Positions 14,784-22,159 of a DNA stretch of 27,474 nt are shown here, in pieces; position 1 is the first letter of the stretch, and each line of letters starts with the position of its first letter. The translations under genes were made by a program, and so were the position numbers. Source of the stretch: JBBSEZ01 sp038239195 (GTDB lineage Bacteria > Planctomycetota > Planctomycetia > Gemmatales > Gemmataceae); NCBI GenBank assembly GCA_038239195.1, contig JBBSEZ010000081.1, forward strand, positions 1 to 27,474, read 5' to 3'. The notes beneath the pieces were generated by a model. That model made no database searches. It worked only from the letters and a program-made list of their open reading frames with translations, and was not told the DNA's origin.

Positions 14784-15743
14784 TCACCCGGCCATGTCGA
14801 GCGCCACGGCAAGGGCGTGGCGGTTGACGCCGGCGCTGTCGCCGTACCACAGGCTGTTCAGCCGGTTGTCCACGCTGCGTCCCCGCTCGTGGGTCAGCCA
14901 CTCGGACACGCCGTTGAGGGCGCTCCAGTACGTCCCACGGATCGACGGCAGGTCGTTGCCCCGGCCCGACTCGGCCAAGCGAATGATCTCCTCGATGATG
15001 TTCTGGGTCCGGGTGCTGACCTCCTGCTCGTCCTCGACCTTGAGGACACGCTTGACGTACTTGCACAGGTCGGCCTGGTTGACGCTCTTTCGGGCCAGCC
15101 GGCGGTACTGCTCGGCGGTCGCCTCGAACTCGGCGTTCACCATCGACATGATTTCTCGGACGTTGGCAAGGTTCTCCAGCACGTCACGGGTGTGCCTGAT
15201 GCGGATGAGCCTGCTGGCGTCGGAGCCATGAGCCATCGAGAGGGTGTTCTGGCACACGACCCGGATCGGGGTGAACCCGGCCCGCACCGCCAGGCTGCCA
15301 TCGTGGCCGTGCGACAGCAAAACGAACTTCTCGACCTCATCGCCCTCAGCGATGACGAGAGGATCACGGTTGAGCTTGGCGAGAACCCAAATGCGGGAGC
15401 CGTTGCGGAGGCTACCCGCCGTGTTCAGGGACGCCTCCCGTGCGTCGAGGAAGGGCTGGAACCAGCCGAAAGCGTCCCGGTTCTGGAGTGGGGTATAGCG
15501 GGGGCCGACCACGCCCAGGATGCGCCCGTCCGTCGAGCGCCGTACCGCCTTGTGTTCCACCTTCGCCTTCGTGTCGCCGGTGACGAGCGGGACCAGTTCC
15601 ACGGTCCAGTCCAGCCCGGCCTTCTGGCTCACGGTGGGCCAGGAGTAGATGTCGGACTCGTCCAGGGCGACACCAATCCCATGCCAGGGCTTTTCCCCGA
15701 AGTAGGCCATGCCGGGTCCGTTCATCTCGATCTCGTGCGCCAT
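14784..15743 (-). CDS. DUF932 (phage/plasmid-like) protein
   Basis: A 319-residue protein starting at ATG 15743 (MAHEIEMNGPGMAYFGE), with GGGAGA about 8-10 bases upstream; the longer open frame runs through a regulatory element. Family features of the DUF932/TIGR03299 phage-plasmid proteins are clear: MAYFGEKPWHGIG near the start, LGVVGPRYTPLQNRDAF, FVLLSHGHDGSLAVRAGFTPIR, VVCQNTLSMA, and a C-terminal helical region RLNSLWYGDSAGVNRHALAVAL. DUF932 proteins are found on phages and plasmids; their biochemical role is unsettled. It is preceded by element B and appears to lead a leftward run of small genes. Confidence 0.92.
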   Translation of the reverse strand: MAHEIEMNGPGMAYFGEKPWHGIGVALDESDIYSWPTVSQKAGLDWTVELVPLVTGDTKAKVEHKAVRRSTDGRILGVVGPRYTPLQNRDAFGWFQPFLDAREASLNTAGSLRNGSRIWVLAKLNRDPLVIAEGDEVEKFVLLSHGHDGSLAVRAGFTPIRVVCQNTLSMAHGSDASRLIRIRHTRDVLENLANVREIMSMVNAEFEATAEQYRRLARKSVNQADLCKYVKRVLKVEDEQEVSTRTQNIIEEIIRLAESGRGNDLPSIRGTYWSALNGVSEWLTHERGRSVDNRLNSLWYGDSAGVNRHALAVALDMAG

Positions 15744-15786
15744 CTCATGTTCTCCCGTGTCTCGTGATGTCGTGTTGCTCTCTGCG

Positions 15787-15822
15787 AGGTTGACTCGATA
15801 GGGGGCGGGCCGTTCAGGATTT
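15787..15822 (-). promoter_or_regulatory. 36-nt element, copy B
   Basis: On the minus strand it shares AAAT, TGAACG and GTCAACCT with the other copies at the same spacing, and 11 of its first 12 to 13 bases match copy A. It ends 43 bases before the DUF932 ATG. Only 23 bases separate it from copy C on the opposite strand, making a back-to-back divergent promoter region. Confidence 0.72.
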
Positions 15823-15845
15823 TCCACGCTGTCGGACTCTGAACG

Positions 15846-15881
15846 AAATCATGAACGCCGGCCTTCATGGCGGGTCAACCT
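15846..15881 (+). promoter_or_regulatory. 36-nt element, copy C
   Basis: On the plus strand AAAT, TGAACG and GTCAACCT occur at the same positions as in the other copies. It ends only 17 bases before the ATG of the PP-loop gene, with AGGAGG at 15885-15890 directly after it. If it is a promoter, the transcript would start inside or just before the ribosome site, so an operator or transcribed-leader role is also possible. Confidence 0.7.
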
Positions 15882-15898
15882 CCCAGGAGGCAACCGAC

Positions 15899-16936
15899 AT
15901 GACCGCCGTGGCACTGCCGATGGCCAGCGCAGCCCGCAGGCCGGACACGACCCGGCTGCTGCCCCTGGGGCAGTACGACAAGGTGATCGTGAGCTTCAGC
16001 GGGGGCAAGGACAGCGTGTTCCTGCCCCTGGACATGAAGGAGCGCCTGGAAGCCGCCGGCCTGCCCCTGGACCGGATGCAGTTGTGGCATCAGCACATCG
16101 ATGGCGAGCCGTCCAAGGACGTGCCGTTCATGGACTGGCCCGTGACCGAATCATACTGCAAGGCGTTCGCCGCCCACCTGGGCGTCAAGCTGCTCTTCCA
16201 GTGGCGGCACGGCGGCTTCAAGAGGGAGATGCTGAAGGACAACGACCGCAGCGCCCCGGTCAGCTTCGACCGCCAGGACGGGACCATCGGCACGGCGGGC
16301 GGCATCAAGGGGGCCATCAGCACCCGCCGCAAGTTCCCCCAGGTCAGCGCCGACCTGTCCGTGCGCTGGTGCAGTGCCTCGCTGAAGATCGACACGGCTG
16401 CCATCGCCCTGAACAACGAGCCTGCCTTCAAGAAGGCCCGCATCCTCTTCCTGACCGGCGAGCGCCGGGAGGAGTCTGCGGCCCGCAGCCGCTACGCCGA
16501 GCTTGAAGTGCATCGGTGCAGCACGAGGAGCCGCCGGGTGGACGCCTGGCGCAGCGCCATCGACCAGACCGAGGCCCAGGTCTGGGCGAAGATGGCGCTG
16601 CACGGGATCAACCCCCATCCCGCTTATTGGCTGGGCTGGGGCCGGGTGTCGTGCCTGGCGTGCGTCTTCGGGATGGCCGACCAGTGGGCGTCCGTGCGGG
16701 CCGTCGCCCCGGACCTGTTCGACCGGATCGCCGGTTATGAACGTGACTTCGGCTGCACGATCAAGCGGGGCCGGAGCGTGGTTGACCAGGCCGACGCCGG
16801 GAAGGCGTTCGGCCAGTGCGGCGACCGGGAGCTTGTCGCCCTGGCGCTGGGCCGCAGCTACCCGCAAGAGTTCATCACGCTGGACCTCTGGAAGCCGCCT
16901 CCCGGTGCGTTCCGGCACTGCGGCGGCCCGACGTGA
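15899..16936 (+). CDS. PAPS-reductase/PP-loop family protein with Fe-S-type cysteines
   Basis: A 345-residue protein. The ATG at 15899 has AGGAGG 8 bases upstream; a longer frame from 15851 would cover the 36-nt element. SGGKDS at residues 34-39 is the ATP-pyrophosphatase PP-loop. RWCSASLK (C158) and LTGERREESAARSR (residues 186-198) are typical of phosphoadenylylsulfate-reductase-fold enzymes of the DndC/IbrA type. With C207 and CLAC (C252, C255) there are four candidate cluster ligands. Known relatives activate a substrate with ATP and transfer sulfur to nucleic acids, or are phage proteins of unknown role. No DndA/D/E partner lies in the window, so DNA phosphorothioation is not supported directly. 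Confidence 0.85.
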   Translation: MTAVALPMASAARRPDTTRLLPLGQYDKVIVSFSGGKDSVFLPLDMKERLEAAGLPLDRMQLWHQHIDGEPSKDVPFMDWPVTESYCKAFAAHLGVKLLFQWRHGGFKREMLKDNDRSAPVSFDRQDGTIGTAGGIKGAISTRRKFPQVSADLSVRWCSASLKIDTAAIALNNEPAFKKARILFLTGERREESAARSRYAELEVHRCSTRSRRVDAWRSAIDQTEAQVWAKMALHGINPHPAYWLGWGRVSCLACVFGMADQWASVRAVAPDLFDRIAGYERDFGCTIKRGRSVVDQADAGKAFGQCGDRELVALALGRSYPQEFITLDLWKPPPGAFRHCGGPT

Positions 16937-16994
16937 AAACGGGCCGGGCCAGCCGCCTTTCGCAGCACGAAACGATACTCGGAGATCACCTGCA

Positions 16995-17264
16995 ATGGAC
17001 CAGCGTTCTCGATCCCGTGCGTCCTCCCGGAGAACGCACATCATCCAGTTCCGCCGGGGCGTTGCGACGGACCCGGAAGGGCCGCTGCCTGCCAAGCTGT
17101 GTTCCGTTTCCTTCAAGCGGGGAGAAGTCCTCCACTGCCACGTCCGCTGCCACGTCACCGGAGGTCGCCGCCCCACCGAGGTAGCCGACCTCACCTTGGC
17201 GGACGGTCGGGTGCTGGCCGACATCCCGTGCGAGTGGATTCAGTTCCTCGATGTGGTTCCGTGA
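16995..17264 (+). CDS. Small hypothetical protein
   Basis: An 89-residue protein. ATG 16995 is preceded by GGAGA. It has a Ser/Arg-rich start (MDQRSRSRASSRRTHI). A beta-rich body follows (IIQFRRGVATD, KLCSVSFKRGEVLHCHVRCHVTGG, TEVADLTLADGRVLADIPCEWIQFL), with a Cys/His cluster CHVRCH that could bind metal. It lies 58 bases after the PP-loop gene and 11 bases before the next gene on the same strand, so probably one transcript. Family not recognised. Confidence 0.62.
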   Translation: MDQRSRSRASSRRTHIIQFRRGVATDPEGPLPAKLCSVSFKRGEVLHCHVRCHVTGGRRPTEVADLTLADGRVLADIPCEWIQFLDVVP

Positions 17265-17275
17265 GGGAGTACGCC

Positions 17276-17698
17276 ATGCACACCAACTGCCGAATAACGA
17301 TCCAGTCGTTGGGCGAAGGCGTCTTCCGCCGCTACGTCCTCGTCAACCGCCGCAACGAGGTCTGGGGCGCTGACGGCTGGTCCCCGGACGTGCGCCGGGC
17401 CGTGCTGTTCGCTGACATCCGTGGCGCTCACGAGGCGTACCAGGCGATCCAGGCCGACATGTGCGAGGGGCTGCCACTGCGGGAGTTCGAGGCGGTCGTC
17501 CGCATCAGGGCTTGCTCCGAAGCCGACTTCACCCTGGAAGACCTCCGAGACTACCTGGCCAGGGCCACCCGCCTCTCCGTTGACACCCAGCGCATGGGCG
17601 ACGGTCCTGTGGACGGCTCCGTGGTCCTACAGACCGCCGACTTCAGCCGCCTGCTGGAAGTGCCGCCGCCCAAGGACCGTCCACGAGGGGACGGATGA
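17276..17698 (+). CDS. Hypothetical protein
   Basis: A 140-residue protein; ATG 17276 follows GGGAG 7 bases upstream. The N-terminal part is beta-rich (CRITIQSLGEGVFRRYVLVNRRNEVWGADGW). A helix VRRAVLFADIRGAHEAYQAIQ and an acidic segment EADFTLEDLRDYLARATRLSV follow, then a Pro-rich C-terminus. No known domain is seen. It is third in the run that starts with the PP-loop gene; element D begins 30 bases after its stop. Confidence 0.66.
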   Translation: MHTNCRITIQSLGEGVFRRYVLVNRRNEVWGADGWSPDVRRAVLFADIRGAHEAYQAIQADMCEGLPLREFEAVVRIRACSEADFTLEDLRDYLARATRLSVDTQRMGDGPVDGSVVLQTADFSRLLEVPPPKDRPRGDG

Positions 17699-17727
17699 GC
17701 CTCCGGCACTGCCCACGCCCCGCCGGC

Positions 17728-17763
17728 AAATGCTGAACGCCCGGCGGTGGGTCGTGTCAACCT
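17728..17763 (+). promoter_or_regulatory. 36-nt element, copy D
   Basis: On the plus strand AAAT, TGAACG and GTCAACCT are present at the same spacing as in copies A-C; the spacer differs. It sits between two genes transcribed the same way, ending 76 bases before ATG 17840, which suggests a separate internal start for the last gene. Confidence 0.7.
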
Positions 17764-17839
17764 CGTGTGCCGGGTGCGTCGATCCGGGGCGAGCGCACCG
17801 GGGCGCTTGGCGGACAAGAAACGGGATCGGGGAATCAAG

Positions 17840-18136
17840 ATGATGACGCTCGCAGGGTTCGTGGCGGGGGTGGCCGAGGCGCTGGAGCCTCCCTGCACGG
17901 TGTTCGTGGGGAGCTTCGGCTCCGGGGCGGATGCGCTGGTGGGCGTATGCGCCACGGAGGAGGCTCCCGACTACCTCAGCGGCGAGCCGGGACGCCCGGA
18001 GAACGTGGAGGAGGTCAAGGCGGCGCTGGAGGCGGTGGGCTTCTGCGTCGTCACCGACAGCACGGAAAGGGAGGCGCAGTTGCAGGAGTGGTACGAGATG
18101 GGTGGCGGGATCGGCTTGCGCTCCGAGGGCCGGTGA
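17840..18136 (+). CDS. Small hypothetical protein
   Basis: A 98-residue protein starting at ATG 17840 (a second ATG follows at once), with GGGGAA upstream. Sequence style: MMTLAGFVAGVAEALEPPCTV, FVGSFGSGADALVGVCATEEAPDYL, then a helix ENVEEVKAALEAVGFCVVTDS and a tail with EAQLQEWYEMGGGIGL. It looks like a small alpha/beta fold. Family not recognised. It is preceded by element D and converges on the kinase gene. Confidence 0.64.
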   Translation: MMTLAGFVAGVAEALEPPCTVFVGSFGSGADALVGVCATEEAPDYLSGEPGRPENVEEVKAALEAVGFCVVTDSTEREAQLQEWYEMGGGIGLRSEGR

Positions 18137-18193
18137 ATCCCCGGACGCCAGGCGTTGTCCCCCGGCAAGGGCGGGGCCGTGCGGTCAGCCTGT

Positions 18194-20230
18194 TCAGTCC
18201 GGCAGCCGCCAGAGGCGGATGGTCCCGTCCTCGCCGCCCGACACGGCCCGCCGCCCGTCCGGCGAGAAGGCCACGCCGTTCACGCCACCCAGGTGGCCCC
18301 GGAGGCAGGCGATCTCCCGCAGGCCCGCCACGTCCCACAGCCGCACCGTGCCGTCCAGGCTGCCCGACAGGATGCGCCCCCCGTCCGGCGAGAAGGCCAC
18401 GGACATGACCTCATCCTTGTGGCCCTCGAAGCGGTGGACCTCCCTGGCCGTCTGCTCGTTCCACAGACGCACCGTGCCGTCCTTGCCCCCGGAGACGATG
18501 CGTGCGCCATTGTGCCCGTAGGCCACGCACTGGACGCCGCCTTCATGCCCGACGAAGGTGCGGACCTGCTGGCCGGACGGGACGGCCCACAGCCGCACCG
18601 TCCCGTCCACGCCGCCGGAGATGCCCCAGCGCTGCTCCGGGCTGAACGCCACCCCGCACACATGGCCTTCGTGGCCGTGGAAGCCCCTGACCTGCTCCCC
18701 GGTCCTCACGTCCCAGAGGCGCAGGGAGCAGTCGTCGCCGCCGTCGCCCCCGGACAGCAGCCACCGCTCCCCCGGCGAGACGGCGAGGCAGATGAGGGGC
18801 TTCCTCTGCCCGGTGTAGCTCCTGATCTCCCTGCCGCCCTCCACGTCCCACCGCCGCAACGAGAAGTCGTCGCTGTCCAGCCCGCCGCAGCAGGAATAGG
18901 CGCTGAGGCCGTCCGGCGAGAACGCCACGCAGCGCACCCAGACCTTCTGCCGAGGGAACCGGCGGACCTCGGCCCCGGTTTCCACGTCCCAGACGATCAC
19001 GGAGCCGTCCATACCGCCGGAGAGGACTCTGCCGCCGTCCGGGGAGAACACGACGCTGGTGAACCGTGTCCCCTGCACTTCCCAGCGCCGCACTTCCGCC
19101 GGAGGCCGCTGCCGTCCGGCCTCGCCGGGCCGGGAGGCGATCCACCCGGCCAAGGCCCCCGCCAGCAGCAGGGCAATGCCGCCGAGGAGGAGGCCCGGCC
19201 AACGGCGGGTCCGCCTCCCCAGGTGCGCCGCCAGGTCGTCGGCAAGCCCTTGGGCCGTGGCGTAGCGGTCGGCGGGGTTCTTCGCCAGGCACTTCAGGCA
19301 GATGCGCTCCAGTCCGGGCGGGATCGTGCCGTCCACGGTGCGCAGGGGCGGCGGCTCGTGCGAGGCGATCTTCTCCCGCAGGGCGGCGGGGTCCGGGTCG
19401 TCAAACGGCAGGTTCCCGACCAGCAACTCGTGGAGGACCACGCCCAGGCTCCACAAATCGCTGCGTGTGTCGATGGGCTGGCCGCTGAGTTGTTCGGGCG
19501 AGGCATACGCCAGGGTCGCCGGTGTGCTTCTCGGCTCGTGCAGGAGTTCCTGCTCGGTGGCGGCGATGCCGAAGTCGGTGACGAGGGCGGCGGCGTTGCC
19601 ATCGAGCAGGATGTTGCCGGGCTTGATGTCCCGGTGGATGATGCCCTGCCGGTGGGCATATGCCAGGGCGAGGGCGACCTCGGTGACGATGCGCACGGCC
19701 TGGTCCCGTGGCAGCCGGCCCTGCCGCATACGGGAGGCCAGGTCGTTGCCTTCGATCCAGTCGGACACGAAGAAATATGCGCCGGCGCTGCGGTGAATGT
19801 CATGGACGGCCACGATGCCGGGGTGGCGAAGCCGGGCCACCTTGCGGGCCTCGGCCACGAACCGCTCGATCTCTTCCTCAGAGAACCGCCTGCTCGGCTT
19901 GGGCACTTTGACGGCGACGGGCCGCTCCAGTTCGAGGTCGTACCCCTTCCAGACCTGCCCGAAGCCGCCCTCGCCCGCCAGCCTGTCGAGCCGGTAGCGA
20001 CCGGCCAGGGTGGTCGGTGCTGGCGGCGTCCCCTCCCCAACGTCGGGGGTCGGCACGTCGGCCAGCGGCTCCTTCATCCAGCGCAGCGCCTCCAGGGCCT
20101 CGATGCGCCGGGCCAGGGGTTCGGCCAGTTCGGGGCAGTCACGGCAAAGCTCGTCGGGCGTGGCGTCCCGGCCCTGCTCGTGCAGCTCCTCCCATCGCAG
20201 CAGGAGATCGGCCAGCCGGTCGTCGCTCAT
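18194..20230 (-). CDS. Transmembrane Ser/Thr protein kinase with WD40 repeats
   Basis: A 678-residue receptor-like kinase. Residues 1-70 are a short helical region common in planctomycete kinases. The kinase domain spans about 77-340: glycine loop GEGGFGQV (86-93), catalytic Lys108 (VAVKV), HRD at 199-201 (HRDIKPGN), DFG at 219-221 and SPEQ at 244-247, all intact. One membrane segment lies at about 344-364. Residues 381-678 hold seven WD40-type units with VAFSPDGxRxxSGGxDGTVRLWD patterns, outside the cytoplasm if the kinase is inside. The ATG at 20230 overlaps the sigma-factor stop as ATGA, so they are translationally coupled. It probably phosphorylates or controls that sigma factor; the stimulus is unknown. 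Confidence 0.93.
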   Translation of the reverse strand: MSDDRLADLLLRWEELHEQGRDATPDELCRDCPELAEPLARRIEALEALRWMKEPLADVPTPDVGEGTPPAPTTLAGRYRLDRLAGEGGFGQVWKGYDLELERPVAVKVPKPSRRFSEEEIERFVAEARKVARLRHPGIVAVHDIHRSAGAYFFVSDWIEGNDLASRMRQGRLPRDQAVRIVTEVALALAYAHRQGIIHRDIKPGNILLDGNAAALVTDFGIAATEQELLHEPRSTPATLAYASPEQLSGQPIDTRSDLWSLGVVLHELLVGNLPFDDPDPAALREKIASHEPPPLRTVDGTIPPGLERICLKCLAKNPADRYATAQGLADDLAAHLGRRTRRWPGLLLGGIALLLAGALAGWIASRPGEAGRQRPPAEVRRWEVQGTRFTSVVFSPDGGRVLSGGMDGSVIVWDVETGAEVRRFPRQKVWVRCVAFSPDGLSAYSCCGGLDSDDFSLRRWDVEGGREIRSYTGQRKPLICLAVSPGERWLLSGGDGGDDCSLRLWDVRTGEQVRGFHGHEGHVCGVAFSPEQRWGISGGVDGTVRLWAVPSGQQVRTFVGHEGGVQCVAYGHNGARIVSGGKDGTVRLWNEQTAREVHRFEGHKDEVMSVAFSPDGGRILSGSLDGTVRLWDVAGLREIACLRGHLGGVNGVAFSPDGRRAVSGGEDGTIRLWRLPD

Positions 20231-20850
20231 CCCAGGGGTTCCTCCTTCGCCGCCTCGAAGAGCAGCAGCCGGGCCGACTGCCAGCGCCTCTTGACCGTCC
20301 TTACCGACACTCCCAGCACGGCGGCGGCGTCTTCCTGCGCCAGCCCCTCGTACCAGAGCAGCCCCACGACCTCACGCTCCTCGTCCGGCAGCGCCTCGAT
20401 GCGGGCGTGGAACTCGGACCAGCCCTCCATAGTGGACGGCTCGTCGGCAACCGCCGGCTGCCGGTCCAGCACGCCGCCATCGCCGTCGCCAGGGGGACAC
20501 GGCCCGTCCGTGTGGTGGTTCGTCCCGACGCCTTCGGGGCCGAAGTGGCGGTCGGCCAGGTCGAGCAGTTCACGGCGCATCTGCACCGCCGCCAGGTTGA
20601 AGAAGTGCCGCACCGACTTCGGCCTCGCCTCGGCCAGCGCCCGGTGCAGCCGCAGCATGGCGTTCTGCAACAGATCGTCGGTCGCTTCCCACCTGCGCAG
20701 GTCCGGGAAGCCCTTGAGCATCTTGCGGGCGAGGCGGCGCAGGCGCTCGCAGGCGTGGGCCAGCAGTTCGGCCCAGGCGGCGGCGTCGCCGGCGCTGGCC
20801 AGGTCGATGATCCCCTGGAGGGCCGTGTCGGAACCAGTCGGAGCGGCCAT
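20227..20850 (-). CDS. ECF-type RNA polymerase sigma factor
   Basis: A 207-residue sigma-70 family protein of the ECF class as found in planctomycetes. Region 2 is at about 22-95 (AWAELLAHACERLRRLARKML, EATDDLLQNAMLRLHRAL); region 4 is at about 150-200 (LPDEEREVVGLLWYEGLAQEDAAAVLGVSVRTVKRRWQSAR), a clear HTH. The linker (about 105-145) is Gly/Asp/Pro-rich. No regions 1 or 3 are present. It overlaps the kinase gene by 4 bases, the classic planctomycete sigma-kinase pair in which the kinase is thought to replace an anti-sigma factor. It is divergent from the GYF-domain cluster and a candidate reader of the 36-nt elements (inference). Confidence 0.92.
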   Translation of the reverse strand: MAAPTGSDTALQGIIDLASAGDAAAWAELLAHACERLRRLARKMLKGFPDLRRWEATDDLLQNAMLRLHRALAEARPKSVRHFFNLAAVQMRRELLDLADRHFGPEGVGTNHHTDGPCPPGDGDGGVLDRQPAVADEPSTMEGWSEFHARIEALPDEEREVVGLLWYEGLAQEDAAAVLGVSVRTVKRRWQSARLLLFEAAKEEPLG

Positions 20851-20968
20851 CGGTCGGTCGTCTCAAGGATGCGGGAGGTTGTCCGCAGGACGGTCGAACG
20901 GACTTTCCACCCATCTTACGAGGACACCGAGCCGGCCCCTATCCTGCCATGCGGAAGGCGATGGGGCG

Positions 20969-21001
20969 AGGGGCCAGAAAAATGGAGAAATGTTGGCCCC
21001 T
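20969..21001. promoter_or_regulatory. 8-bp inverted repeat in the divergent interval
   Basis: Arms AGGGGCCA (20969-20976) and TGGCCCCT (20994-21001) pair perfectly around a 17-base A-rich spacer. It lies between the sigma-factor start (20850) and the first GYF gene (21063), about 60 bases from the latter. It could be an operator or mRNA leader hairpin; no factor is identifiable. Confidence 0.4.
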
Positions 21002-21062
21002 GGCGGGACTCTCTCCCGCACAGCCGGAGAAGGCGATGATTTATTCCTCCAGGGGAGCGGCG

Positions 21063-22025
21063 ATGGCGACCCAATGGTTCATGATGCGGGACGACAAGAG
21101 GTACGGGCCGTACACGCCGGCCCAGATGAGGGAATTCGCCTCGTCGGGCAAGCTGCTGCCCATCGACATGGTGCAAACCGAAGGAGGCAAGTGGCTGCCG
21201 GCCTCGCAGATCAAGGGGATGTTCCCGGCCAAGCCGCCGGCATGCCCGCCGCCCGTGCCGAGCGCCCGCACGGTCGATGCGCCGCCACCGCCGCCCGCCG
21301 AAGCCTCGAACGTGGTCGTCCTCACGCCGCCCAAACGGCAGGCCGGGACTGGCCCGGAACGTGTGACCGGCCTGACGCCTCCGCTCGTCGGCATGATGGT
21401 GGTCGTCGGCCTCGCACTGCTGATGGGCCTGTATGGGTTCCTGCCCCTCTTCACCGACAATCTCAGAGAGCCGACCCGCAACGGCATTTTGCTCGCACTG
21501 ACGCTCCTGCAAAATGCCTTGGCCATGTTCGGCCTGGCCCAAACGCTGACGGCCAGCCGGCGGTATGGCTTCGCCGTCCTCGGCTCGCTGCTGGCCCTGA
21601 CTAGCTGGGGGTGGCTCCTCTTCACCACGGTCCCGATAGCCGTCACCCTCCTGGGTACACTGGCCGGCATGGGCGTGGGGTTCTGGGGGCTGATGGTCTT
21701 GAAGAACCCGGAAGTGCGGGCGCGGTTCAAGGACAACTGGCTGCCTGCCGAGAACTTGTGGCTGCGGTACTCAGCGCCGGTCATCGCCGGAACGGTCGGC
21801 GGCGGTGCGCTGGCGGTGATGCTTTCCTTCGGTTTTCTCCTGTGGTTGACCACTGGAGAGAAGGAGCAAGGGGGATACTCAACCCCAGGACAGCGAGAAC
21901 TTCGTGACCCACGAGATGTTCGGCCCGAACGAGATGTTCGGCCCGAACGGAAGGTCCGGCCTCCACGGGAGGTTCGGCCACCACGAGAAATCAAGAACCG
22001 CACCGGCGGCTCCGACGACCAGTGA
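21063..22025 (+). CDS. GYF_2-domain multi-pass membrane protein
   Basis: A 320-residue protein. ATG 21063 follows GGGGAG; an in-frame ATG at 21036 is less well placed. Residues 4-54 are a GYF_2 domain (WFMMRDDKRYGPYTPAQMREF, KLLPIDMVQTEGGKWLPAS). A Pro-rich linker covers about 55-100. About five membrane segments lie near 108-128, 141-162, 168-190, 192-213 and 238-262. The C-terminus (282-310) is built from a six-residue unit (RDVRPE) encoded by 18-bp tandem DNA repeats. Family knowledge: bacterial GYF_2 domains are presumed protein-protein adaptors. First gene of the GYF cluster; probably the membrane platform for the kinase encoded next (inference). Confidence 0.85.
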   Translation: MATQWFMMRDDKRYGPYTPAQMREFASSGKLLPIDMVQTEGGKWLPASQIKGMFPAKPPACPPPVPSARTVDAPPPPPAEASNVVVLTPPKRQAGTGPERVTGLTPPLVGMMVVVGLALLMGLYGFLPLFTDNLREPTRNGILLALTLLQNALAMFGLAQTLTASRRYGFAVLGSLLALTSWGWLLFTTVPIAVTLLGTLAGMGVGFWGLMVLKNPEVRARFKDNWLPAENLWLRYSAPVIAGTVGGGALAVMLSFGFLLWLTTGEKEQGGYSTPGQRELRDPRDVRPERDVRPERKVRPPREVRPPREIKNRTGGSDDQ

Positions 22026-22158
22026 CGTTTACACCGCCGTCTTGGCGATGCGGCGGGCCGATACGGGCGAAGGCGTGGTGGCCGAAGCCGTGGACCGCCT
22101 TTCCCGGAGTGCGATCCAGGCTGTGAAATCCAGGGGCGAGAAGCGATTGAGGAACTGA
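21904..22158 (+). CDS. Possible small protein overlapping the GYF gene end
   Basis: An 84-codon frame from GTG 21904, overlapping the repeat-coded tail of the previous gene in another frame. The first 40 codons just read the DNA repeat. The last 45 (SDVYTAVLAMRRADTGEGVV, then EAVDRLSRSAIQAVKSRGEK) have good codon character and fill the space before the kinase gene, whose ATG follows the stop by one base. The real start might be internal (ATG 22048, 36 residues). It may equally be the frameshifted C-terminus of the GYF protein. Confidence 0.35.
   Translation: MTHEMFGPNEMFGPNGRSGLHGRFGHHEKSRTAPAAPTTSDVYTAVLAMRRADTGEGVVAEAVDRLSRSAIQAVKSRGEKRLRN
21912..21983 (+). repeat. 18-bp tandem repeat (two exact, two degenerate units)
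   Basis: Units at 21912-21929 and 21930-21947 are identical; units at 21948-21965 and 21966-21983 are diverged. Each encodes a six-residue unit of the RDVRPE type in the GYF membrane protein. The exact units also contain the palindrome GTTCGGCCCGAAC, so the tract could affect mRNA structure. Confidence 0.85.
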
Positions 22159-22159
22159 C

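Noticed and set aside
15899..16936. Calling the PP-loop protein DndC and the region a phosphorothioation system
   Set aside because: No DndA, DndD, DndE or restriction partner is in the window; only the fold and cysteine pattern agree.
18155..21604. A 1149-codon open frame on the plus strand
   Set aside because: It runs antisense through the kinase-WD40 and sigma-factor genes, whose motifs are unmistakable; no domain is readable in it.
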